Origin: Acidobacteriota bacterium
Lineage (GTDB): Bacteria; Acidobacteriota; Terriglobia; Acidiferrales; UBA7541
Assembly (NCBI GenBank): GCA_003225315.1
Contig: QHZD01000018.1
Location: 1-64,000 of the forward strand
Length of the DNA: 64,000 nt
Reading direction: 5' to 3'
Positions 1 through 6,804 of the stretch are shown piece after piece. The stretch's first letter is position 1; each line of letters starts with the position of its first letter. Below the pieces are notes generated by a model. That model had not been told where the DNA came from, did no database searches, and saw nothing but the letters and a program-made list of their open reading frames with translations. The translations under genes and the position numbers were made by a program.

Positions 1-9
1 GGGCCAGAA

Positions 10-76
10 AGCTGTGGAAAAGACGCTGCGCTTGGGAATCCCGCAAAAGACGCGGGATTCCCACTTTCCCACAGCT
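10..76. repeat. Nested inverted repeat (large hairpin)
   Basis: An 11-base perfect inverted repeat (34-44, GGGAATCCCGC, with 52-62) sits around a 7-base loop and is nested inside a second, imperfect pair (AGCTGTGGAAA at 10-20 with TTTCCCACAGCT at 65-76). It could end a gene left of the window or be a dispersed palindromic element. No T tract follows on the plus strand. Nothing else is recognisable in 77-259. Confidence 0.6.
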
Positions 77-259
77 CCAACAACAGTCTTCCCTTCTCGA
101 TTCAGGGGGAGGAAAAACCAAAGGCAAGCGGACACACCACGTGCTAACAAAAGCGGACATCTCGATTTGCTAACAACAGGGAAAGATGGGAGTGAGCTTT
201 GGAAATCTCCCTCAACCGAGAACCAAACCTCGTCCGGCTGGGGGCCAAAGAAAGAAGCG

Positions 260-298
260 TTGACAACCAACCATATTTCTGCAAATATCGAAATATGG
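260..298 (+). promoter_or_regulatory. arsR promoter and ArsR operator over the start codon
   Basis: TTGACA at 260-265 is a perfect -35 box; 17 bases on is a weak -10-like AAATAT (283-288). A perfect 9-base inverted repeat, CCATATTTC (271-279) and GAAATATGG (290-298) with 10 bases between, covers the -10 region and includes the arsR ATG at 295-297. This is the form expected of an ArsR/SmtB autoregulatory operator. If the promoter is right, transcription would start about at the ATG, giving a leaderless mRNA, which fits the absence of a ribosome binding site. Confidence 0.6.
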
Positions 299-651
299 AA
301 AACGGGTCAAACAAGAAGCGGGCGGAGCGGGTGGCGAAATACGCGGATATGTTCTCCGCGATGGGGACGGAACCGCGGCTGCGGATCATGCAGTTGCTCT
401 TGTCGGCGCATCCCGAGGGGCTGGTGGTGGGGGACATCCAGGGAGAATTGGAAATTCCGAATTCGACGCTTTCGCATCATCTGGACAAACTGAAGAATGA
501 AGATCTGGTGCGCGTGCAACGCGAGAGCACGTTTTTGCGCTATACGGCGAATACGGAAGCGCTACAGGAATTGCTGCAGTTTCTTTATTCGGAGTGCTGC
601 ACGCGGAACAAAGCACTGAAGCCGGAAGACATTGCGCAAGCGTGTGGGTAG
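295..651 (+). CDS. arsR: ArsR-family metalloid-responsive repressor
   Basis: A 118-residue winged-helix repressor of the ArsR/SmtB family, predicted to repress the arsenic genes until As(III) binds. The DNA-recognition helix region (about 55-68, NSTLSHHLDKL) and the preceding MGTEPRLRIMQLL helix are typical. The classical alpha-3 CxC metal site is absent; instead there is a vicinal pair C101-C102 plus C117 near the C-terminus, resembling ArsR proteins that bind arsenite through C-terminal cysteines. The ATG at 295 is preferred over a TTG at 199 because the family alignment begins here and the operator palindrome ends at this codon. arsM and arsC follow on the same strand. Confidence 0.88.
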   Translation: MENGSNKKRAERVAKYADMFSAMGTEPRLRIMQLLLSAHPEGLVVGDIQGELEIPNSTLSHHLDKLKNEDLVRVQRESTFLRYTANTEALQELLQFLYSECCTRNKALKPEDIAQACG

Positions 652-659
652 GGAGTGGC

Positions 660-712
660 GGAAAATCGAAATTCGAAAATGGAAATTCGGAAATCGAGAT
701 GCGAAATTCGGA
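660..712 (+). repeat. Degenerate GAAATTCG-type short repeats
   Basis: The arsR-arsM gap is built of overlapping near-copies of GAAATTCG / GAAAATCG / GGAAATCG, giving a low-complexity stretch of about 50 bases. The repetition is seen directly; its function is unknown. It ends just before the arsM ribosome binding site (GGAGG at 721-725). Confidence 0.5.
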
Positions 713-730
713 AGACACTCGGAGGATGGC

Positions 731-1588
731 ATGGACGGAGCGGACATCAAGGAAATAGTTAAGGAAAAATACGGGCAGGCGGCGCTAAGAGGGAAGAGCG
801 GGAGTTGCTGCGGAACGGCAGACGCAAGCGGGTCAGGTTGCGATCCAATCACTTCGAATCTCTATGACGCGACGCAAATGCAGCAAGTTCCGGGGGAAGC
901 GCTGCAAGCTTCGCTTGGCTGTGGGAACCCAACCGCGCTCGCGAAATTAAACCCGGGTGAAGTCGTTCTTGACCTCGGCTCCGGTGGAGGGATCGATGTT
1001 TTGCTTTCCGCGAAGCGTGTTGGACCGACAGGCAAAGCGTACGGGCTGGACATGACGGATGAAATGCTGGCGCTGGCGAACGAGAACAAGCGCAAGGCGG
1101 GCGCCGAAAACGTCGAGTTCTTGCGCGGAGAGATCGAGCACATTCCTCTGCCGGACAATTCGGTGGACGTGATCATCTCGAACTGCGTGATCAATCTTTC
1201 CGCCGACAAGGACCAAGTGTTGCGAGAGGCATTTCGCGTGCTCAAGCCGGGCGGACGGCTGGCCGTTTCCGACGTGGTGACGCGCGGGGAAGTGGATGCG
1301 CAGATCCGGCAAAACGTATTGCTGTGGGTAGGGTGCGTGGCGGGAGCGCTCGAAGAAAACGAGTATCGCGACAAGCTCGCGTCCGCTGGTTTCGAGCAGG
1401 TGGAGATTGAGCCGACGCGCATTTACCGCGTGGAAGACGCGCGCGAGTTCCTCACCGAAAAAGGGCTGGATGTGGATGCGCTCGCGTCGCAAGTGGATGG
1501 AAAATTCATGAGCGCGTTTGTGCGCGCGACGAAAGCGAAGTCCACAAAAAAGACGGACGCCTGTTGCGCGCCGACGTGCTGCCAGTGA
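731..1588 (+). CDS. arsM: Arsenite S-adenosylmethionine methyltransferase
   Basis: A 285-residue cytoplasmic enzyme predicted to methylate arsenite with SAM to mono-, di- and trimethylated arsenicals. The SAM-binding motif [10 protein letters not shown] lies at about 81-90. Cysteines C26/C27, C64, C152 (ISNCVINLS) and C202 (WVGCVAGAL) match the conserved arsenic-binding and catalytic positions of ArsM; the C152-C202 spacing of 50 equals that of the algal enzyme. A Cys-rich tail ([10 protein letters not shown]) ends the protein, as in many bacterial ArsM. The ATG at 731 is chosen over upstream in-frame starts because GGAGG lies 5 bases before it and the upstream residues are encoded by low-complexity DNA. 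It lies between arsR and arsC. Confidence 0.93.
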   Translation: MDGADIKEIVKEKYGQAALRGKSGSCCGTADASGSGCDPITSNLYDATQMQQVPGEALQASLGCGNPTALAKLNPGEVVLDLGSGGGIDVLLSAKRVGPTGKAYGLDMTDEMLALANENKRKAGAENVEFLRGEIEHIPLPDNSVDVIISNCVINLSADKDQVLREAFRVLKPGGRLAVSDVVTRGEVDAQIRQNVLLWVGCVAGALEENEYRDKLASAGFEQVEIEPTRIYRVEDAREFLTEKGLDVDALASQVDGKFMSAFVRATKAKSTKKTDACCAPTCCQ

Positions 1589-1680
1589 GAGCGAGAGAGC
1601 TTGCGCACCGCGTCCAAACATTAAGTTGCTGAACGTTTGAAGTTGAGATTCTTTCCGACAGGAGCCGGAATCTTCGATCG

Positions 1681-1699
1681 GGCATCCTCGTCGGATGCC
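1681..1699. other. Short hairpin between arsM and arsC
   Basis: GGCATCC (1681-1687) and GGATGCC (1693-1699) form a perfect 7-base stem with a 5-base loop in the 160-base arsM-arsC gap. No T tract follows, so it is not a clear terminator; it may be an mRNA processing or stability hairpin, or part of a dispersed repeat. Confidence 0.4.
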
Positions 1700-1748
1700 T
1701 CAGAATGACAGGTCCGCTCTGTTGGCATCTTGCTGAACGACGACGACA

Positions 1749-2240
1749 ATGCAGGCACACTACAACGTTCTGTTCCTGTGCACGGGGAACTCGGCGCGTT
1801 CGATCATGGCCGAGGCGATTCTCAACGGCAAGGGCAAGCCGTTTTTCACGGCTTACAGCGCGGGGAGCCACCCTCGAGGAGTTGTAAGTCCCGAGGCGCT
1901 GCAGCAGATCAGCCGAGCGCATTTGCCGACAGATGGCTTGCGAAGCAAGAGTTGGGAGGAATTCGCAAAACCCGGCGCGCCAAAGATGAACTTCGTCTTC
2001 ACCGTTTGCGATAGCGCGGCGCGGGAAACTTGCCCGGTCTGGCCGGGGCAGCCAATGACGGCGCACTGGGGCGTTGCCGATCCGGGAGCGACTCAAGGCA
2101 CGCAGGAGCAAGTCGAACGCGCGTTTCGCGACACTTACATGCTCCTGGAACGCCAGATTAGCTTATTCCTGAGCCTGCCTCTTTCGAGTCTCGACAAACT
2201 GGCGATCCAAAGAGAAATCAGCCGGATCGGCAATCAGTAA
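1749..2240 (+). CDS. arsC: Arsenate reductase, low-molecular-weight phosphatase type
   Basis: A 163-residue member of the low-molecular-weight protein tyrosine phosphatase-like ArsC group, predicted to reduce arsenate to arsenite. The N-terminal P-loop is CTGNSARS with nucleophile C11 and R17 (CX5R). A second cysteine pair, C87 and C95 in VCDSAARETC, would complete the intramolecular thiol relay of thioredoxin-coupled enzymes. HWGVADPG carries the general-acid Asp. Arsenite made here would be the substrate of the neighbouring ArsM; no arsenite efflux gene (acr3 or arsB) is in the window. The ribosome binding site is weak. Confidence 0.9.
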   Translation: MQAHYNVLFLCTGNSARSIMAEAILNGKGKPFFTAYSAGSHPRGVVSPEALQQISRAHLPTDGLRSKSWEEFAKPGAPKMNFVFTVCDSAARETCPVWPGQPMTAHWGVADPGATQGTQEQVERAFRDTYMLLERQISLFLSLPLSSLDKLAIQREISRIGNQ

Positions 2241-2606
2241 GCCAAATCACCCGCCCTTCACCACGCACGCCACGACAGATTTTCCTGTGACTCCGTTGAG
2301 ATGGCAGGCTCGACTTTAGCTTGGGTGGCTAGTCTGATAGAGTGCTGGCACTTAGGCTCGATTTGTCGCTGGCGTCTGTCTGTACTTTGACTAACTTTAG
2401 GAGGAAGAGCGGCCGCATGGGAAGGCGGGCCCGACGCGGAAAACCTCCAGCAATATTGCTGGAAGGGGCCGAAAGAGCAAAGATCGGGGCTTCGGGACAT
2501 CGAGCTGGGGTGTAAAGGCAAGAATACAGAGGGTTTAGGGGTACAAGTATTAGCGGGGCGGGATTTGCAATGTGTAATATTTGCAGGTCCTTGCGCGTAC
2601 TAGTCT
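2241..2606 (+). promoter_or_regulatory. Gene-free leader with an 18-base perfect palindrome
   Basis: No convincing gene is seen in these 366 bases. At 2446-2463 is a perfect 18-base palindrome, TCCAGCAATATTGCTGGA, about 145 bases before the sigma gene; it could be an operator for a dimeric regulator or an RNA hairpin. A short AGTGC/GCACT hairpin lies near 2340-2351. No confident sigma-70 or ECF promoter was recognised. Confidence 0.45.
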
Positions 2607-3215
2607 ATGGAAACGCTGAGACCAGGCCGGATGAGCGCGCCGGGAATCAAGGAACCGACGGAGGCGATTGCCCGTGCCAGGGCGGGTGACGCCGAGGCTT
2701 GGGGCGAACTTTACCGGGATTACGCACCCGCGATGTTCCGGTTCTGCAGGCGTGCCTTGCCGACACGGGAAGATGCCGAAGACGCCATGATGGAAATTTT
2801 CATGAAATTGAAAGGCAAGCTGGTGCAGTACGATACGACGCGGTCGTTCTCCGCCTGGCTTTACAAAGTGGCAGCGAACCACTGTTGGGATATTTTGCGG
2901 CGGCGGAAGATTCGCCAGGACAAGGAAACGGACGATCTCGATAACGTCCCACTAGAGCATCCGGACCCCAGCCAACTGGATCAACTGATCGAACAGCGCA
3001 GCAGCGAGGAAGTGCGCAAGGCGCTGGAAAAACTGGGCGGACGCGCGCGCATGGCGCTGGTGATGCGCTATTACTCAGACATGAGCTACGACGAAATTGC
3101 GGATGCGCTGGGAGTGCGGCGCGCCTTCGTGGGCGTGGTGCTCTTGCGTGCCCGGCACGAACTGCGGCAAGCGCTGGAAGGCAATGCAGCGCTGGCGGCG
3201 GGAGGGGCTTCATGA
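2607..3215 (+). CDS. ECF-family RNA polymerase sigma factor
   Basis: A 202-residue ECF sigma factor. Region 2 spans roughly 33-105 (LYRDYAPAMFRFCRRAL, AEDAMMEIFMKLKGK, FSAWLYKVAANHCWDILRRRK), including the -10 recognition segment; region 4 is at about 140-195 (ALVMRYYSDMSYDEIADALGV, a helix-turn-helix). There is no extra C-terminal domain. Its stop overlaps the next start (ATGA), so it is translationally coupled to the anti-sigma/bactofilin fusion, the usual sigma/anti-sigma arrangement. A second in-frame ATG at 2631 is possible. Target promoters are unknown. Confidence 0.88.
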   Translation: METLRPGRMSAPGIKEPTEAIARARAGDAEAWGELYRDYAPAMFRFCRRALPTREDAEDAMMEIFMKLKGKLVQYDTTRSFSAWLYKVAANHCWDILRRRKIRQDKETDDLDNVPLEHPDPSQLDQLIEQRSSEEVRKALEKLGGRARMALVMRYYSDMSYDEIADALGVRRAFVGVVLLRARHELRQALEGNAALAAGGAS

Positions 3216-4900
3216 GCGAAAAGCCGGGAGAAAAAGTGAAGCATCTGGACGAAATGACGCTCTTGCTTTATATCGAGCGGCAACTGGATCGCGCCCGTGG
3301 GCTGGAAGTTTCCGCGCACACTCAGGAATGCGACACCTGCCGCACGTTGCTGCGGGCGCTGGAACGTGAATCGCGCTTGCTGACTCGCGCAATGCTGGAA
3401 GAAGACGAGCCATTGCCCTCGCGACTGGCGCAATTTCAAGAACGGGCGCGCAAGTCCATGCAATGGATTTGGGGATTAGTTTTCGGTCTGGCGGCAACGG
3501 GAGCCTACGCGCTTTATACCGGATATGTCCTGCCCTGGGAAACGCAACTGGAGCAAGCGGGATTCGGGGGGTCGAACCTGCTGAGCTTGCTGATCTTTCA
3601 GGGCGCAATGTGGAAAGGATGGCAATCCATGATCACACTCCTCGAGGTGCTGGCGATGGTGACGCTGGCGGGATTGGGAGCCATGTTCTTCCGCCGTCGG
3701 CTCCGGCGCGGTTCGGCGCTGGCGCTGGTCTTCGCGGGATTGTGCACCGTGCTGGCGATGCCGACGGGAGCGTCGGCGACGGAGCTTCGCCACGAGGAAC
3801 GATTGACGATCGCGAAAGACGAGGTCATCCACACTGATTTGTTCGCTGCCGGAGGACGAATCCGCATGGAAGGCACCATCGAAGGTGACTTGGTGGTAGC
3901 GGGCGGGGACGTCGAAATATCCGGCCATGTTCTGGGCGATGTGATTTCCTCGTCGGGAACGTTGCGGATACCGGGCCACGTGGACGGAAATATCCGAAGC
4001 TACGCGGGAAACCTGACTTTGAAAGGAACGGTCGGCCGCAACCTCATGATATTCGGCGGCGACGTGAACATCGACCGCGACGCCAAGATCGGCGGGAGCA
4101 TCACCTCCTTTACCGGACATGAATCCATCGATGGACATGTGGGCCGCGATGTTCTGGCCATGGGCGGGCAGATCACCATCACGGGGGCGATTAAGGGTTC
4201 AGCAAAGATCAAGAGCGGGGAGTTGATTATCGATTCGTCCGCCGAAGTCAGCGGCCCGATTGATTTCACGGGAGACAAAGAGCCGCAAGTTTCCTCCGGA
4301 GCCAAACTGGCTTCACCCGTTCATTTTAAAAAGATGAAGCACGGTGATGACTACCGGACGGTGCACTATTACGTCTGGCAGGTTATTTGGGCTGCGGCGT
4401 TTATTTTGTTTGGGCTGGTGCTGTTCGCTGCGATGCCGAATTTCTCGCAAGACGCTGTGAAATCGGCGGAGCACTACGGCGCGTCGGCGGGCTTGGGTGT
4501 GCTGGTACTGTTTGGCGTGCCGATCGCGGCGTGTATTGCGTGCATCACCGTGGTGGGGATATTCATCGGAATCTCAACGCTATTCCTGTGGTATGCGTCG
4601 CTGTATTTCGCGCAGATCATCGTGGGCGCACTGATTGGACAGTGGCTGATGGGGCGGACCAGCGAGCTTTGGCCGCTGATCGGGCGAATGACCGTGGGGG
4701 TAGTGATCGTACGACTGTGCACGACGATTCCGCACGTGGGAGGCTGGGTGAAATTCGCGGCCATTCTCTGGGGCATTGGCGCGCTTTCACTGGCGGTTTA
4801 CCGGCGGTTCCAGCCGGTGATTGCCCCAAACATGCCATCCGCGCCGTACACGCCGCCGATTCCGCCGAATACGACGGTGGGCGGGCCGCTGCCGGCGTAA
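3212..4900 (+). CDS. Anti-sigma zinc-finger / bactofilin-like multi-domain membrane protein
   Basis: A 562-residue fusion. Residues 11-60 form a zinc-binding anti-sigma (ZAS) module with H36-x3-C40-x2-C43; hydrophobic segments follow at about 84-104, 140-160 and 168-187. Residues about 195-370 form a repetitive, Gly/Ile/Val-rich beta-helix (GTIEGDLVVAGGDVEISGHV, then repeats every ~20 residues) like bactofilin/polymer-forming domains. A second membrane domain of several helices occupies about 385-540, and the tail is Pro-rich. By family logic the N-terminus sequesters the upstream sigma factor, and the beta-helix, probably extracytoplasmic, could sense or assemble in the envelope. The sigma stop overlaps its start. 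Joining all these modules in one chain is unusual. Confidence 0.8.
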   Translation: MSEKPGEKVKHLDEMTLLLYIERQLDRARGLEVSAHTQECDTCRTLLRALERESRLLTRAMLEEDEPLPSRLAQFQERARKSMQWIWGLVFGLAATGAYALYTGYVLPWETQLEQAGFGGSNLLSLLIFQGAMWKGWQSMITLLEVLAMVTLAGLGAMFFRRRLRRGSALALVFAGLCTVLAMPTGASATELRHEERLTIAKDEVIHTDLFAAGGRIRMEGTIEGDLVVAGGDVEISGHVLGDVISSSGTLRIPGHVDGNIRSYAGNLTLKGTVGRNLMIFGGDVNIDRDAKIGGSITSFTGHESIDGHVGRDVLAMGGQITITGAIKGSAKIKSGELIIDSSAEVSGPIDFTGDKEPQVSSGAKLASPVHFKKMKHGDDYRTVHYYVWQVIWAAAFILFGLVLFAAMPNFSQDAVKSAEHYGASAGLGVLVLFGVPIAACIACITVVGIFIGISTLFLWYASLYFAQIIVGALIGQWLMGRTSELWPLIGRMTVGVVIVRLCTTIPHVGGWVKFAAILWGIGALSLAVYRRFQPVIAPNMPSAPYTPPIPPNTTVGGPLPA

Positions 4901-4957
4901 GAACAAGCATGAGTTCTTGGTTTTTAGTTGTTATAGTTTCGTGATGGAAAAGATTAC

Positions 4958-4986
4958 GGGCCGGTCTGAATTTCTCAGGCCGGCCC
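4958..4986. terminator. Hairpin between convergent genes
   Basis: A 12-base-pair stem (4958-4969 with 4975-4986, one G-T pair) around ATTTC lies between the ends of the convergent genes at 4900 and 5014. A TTTT run follows on the minus strand (TAATCTTTTCC); on the plus strand the following bases are not T-rich. It probably terminates the lipoprotein gene and may act in both directions. Confidence 0.6.
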
Positions 4987-5013
4987 GGTGCCTTTGCGGA
5001 GGCGGAGAAAAAT

Positions 5014-6501
5014 TTAGAAGAAAGCGCGAACTTTGGCGGCGCTAAATGCGGGTGTGAATTGGGAACCAAAGTAAAGGGCACGCACGGCGGCAGTACCGCC
5101 GACCGTGAGACTGGTGGCGTTCGGAACCCCGTCATAATTCGTGCTTGGCGAGCCAGAACTGACTTGCGCTTCGTAGGATGTGGCGGGGCCGAAGAACGGC
5201 GGCAAGGATTGGAGATTGAAGAAGGTAGACGCAACATTCGAGATGCTCCCTGTGACGCGCGTGAAGCGAAGTGCGACGGTGTCTGCGGCTATGGCTGCCA
5301 GGACACTGCCACTCTTTGCTGTAAACGCGTTGACATGCAAAGCCACTGTTTGGCCGGGAACGATGACGGATGCGTCAGTGTTATTTGTGAAAGGTGTGGC
5401 TACTACCGGCAAGCCTTTGCTGTCCACTAGGAACGGGTTTACGTTGCTAAGGGTGACCTGCATCGGGTCACCAAGACTCAGATTGGCGCCGATGAGGCTG
5501 CTGGACGAAGCCAGAGAAATGTCATTTGTGACGATCTGGAATTGCGTGGAGGACGATGGCACTGAAGTTACGATGCCTTCGATCCAATCGGAACTAGTGG
5601 GAGCAATAGGGTCGTATTCCAGCGCGGTGAAAGTGCCATCGGAATTGAGGACCGTGTCAACGCTGGCGAACTGTCCGACCGCCGGGGTGCAAGCAGCGCC
5701 GGTGGTAACGCAATTCGGAATTAAAACGGTGGAGGAGTTCAGCGCGGCAGTGATCGAGCCGCAGGTAGAAGTCTTGACCGTCACGGAGGATGCAGAGGCC
5801 GCGGTGACCGTGCCGGTCACGTCCTCAATAAAGTCCAATTGACCAGTACCCAGGCTGGAGGTGGTGGAGGTCGGGGCGAGCGTGGAAGCCGTCAAGACGT
5901 TGGCCCCCAGGTTCACTGCAGAGACCACTTGAGGCTGCGTGCTACTGATGGTGATGGCGTTTGCAAAATTGAATTGGATTTGAATGGCGGTTTTCTGGCC
6001 GGAAGCCAGCGTCGCCGAGAAAGATGAAGTCGAAGGCGTGCTCGCAGCGGTCTGCGCAACTTGCTTGACGCTGCCGGAGTCGCAGCCGAGTGTTCCCCCC
6101 AGGTCAGTGCAATAGGTGACGACAGCGGTTGTTACGCCAACAGTGATTTTGTTATAGGTGTCCGCTGGAACGCTGGCAAGGACTTCCCCTAGCGCGGAGT
6201 CACTTTGCAGACGCGTCAAGTCCACGACGTAGGTCGCGGTATTGAGAGGAACGGTCACGGCGCTGCCGCTCGTGGGCGTTAACTGGATGGAACTAAGGGT
6301 AACGGCAAAGGAGAGAACGGAAGTGCTGGGTGAACCGCCAGGCGCAGTAGCTTTCAACGGCACTGCGGCGAGAGTAAAGCTCACCGTAGCGTTGCCGCCT
6401 CCACCCCCTCCGCCCCCACCGGTCTTTCTATGAAGGTTGCAGGAGGAAAGAGCGAAACAAGAGAGGACAACCAGGAAGAACAAAGGTTTGTTGCGAGCCA
6501 T
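5014..6501 (-). CDS. DUF4382/DUF5666-like lipoprotein
   Basis: A 495-residue predicted lipoprotein. The N-terminus is a signal peptide with lipobox-like ALSSC, followed by a short basic stretch and a nine-glycine linker. Residues about 38-200 (SFAVTLSSIQL, VDLTRLQSDSALGEVLASVPADTYNKITVGV) resemble DUF4382; the rest carries repeats around EDVTGTVTAASASSVTVKT and DWIEGIVTSVPSSSTQFQI, resembling DUF5666-type beta domains. No catalytic motif is visible. It is expected at the periplasmic or outer surface, function unknown. It is transcribed towards the sigma/anti-sigma pair and ends at a shared hairpin. Confidence 0.75.
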   Translation of the reverse strand: MARNKPLFFLVVLSCFALSSCNLHRKTGGGGGGGGGNATVSFTLAAVPLKATAPGGSPSTSVLSFAVTLSSIQLTPTSGSAVTVPLNTATYVVDLTRLQSDSALGEVLASVPADTYNKITVGVTTAVVTYCTDLGGTLGCDSGSVKQVAQTAASTPSTSSFSATLASGQKTAIQIQFNFANAITISSTQPQVVSAVNLGANVLTASTLAPTSTTSSLGTGQLDFIEDVTGTVTAASASSVTVKTSTCGSITAALNSSTVLIPNCVTTGAACTPAVGQFASVDTVLNSDGTFTALEYDPIAPTSSDWIEGIVTSVPSSSTQFQIVTNDISLASSSSLIGANLSLGDPMQVTLSNVNPFLVDSKGLPVVATPFTNNTDASVIVPGQTVALHVNAFTAKSGSVLAAIAADTVALRFTRVTGSISNVASTFFNLQSLPPFFGPATSYEAQVSSGSPSTNYDGVPNATSLTVGGTAAVRALYFGSQFTPAFSAAKVRAFF

Positions 6502-6804
6502 CTAACACCCCACCGTAGGCCGGTCTGCGATTGCCTTCTCTACTTCTACCAAGGAGAAGGCGCAAAAATTCCAGGATGAATTCTACAGCGGAGAGAATGG
6601 GAAGGCACTGCAAAAATCGGTAGAGCGTTCGAGTGCTCAATGTCTTGAAGCAAGAGAGTTGCGCCACGGTGATTTGTGGCGGCGCGGGACGCGGCGAGCA
6701 TCGGGGAAGGGTATGCTATCGTAACTGGACCCTTTATTTCGGCGGACGAGAGCAAAGGCGGATTTTTGGCCAAGCGGGCATCCAATTCGACAGGGGAATC
6801 GCCA

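Noticed and set aside
2335-2355. CIRCE-like half site (GAGTGCTGGCAC)
   Set aside because: Only one arm resembles CIRCE, the 9-base spacing and second arm are absent, and no chaperone gene follows.
2417-2512. 31-codon frame with AGGAGG at 2399-2404
   Set aside because: The spacing from AGGAGG to ATG is 12 bases, the product is very basic with no known family, and the frame overlaps the perfect palindrome.
2258-2521. 87-codon minus-strand frame in the sigma leader
   Set aside because: No ribosome binding site, no family resemblance and an irregular composition; treated as a chance frame.
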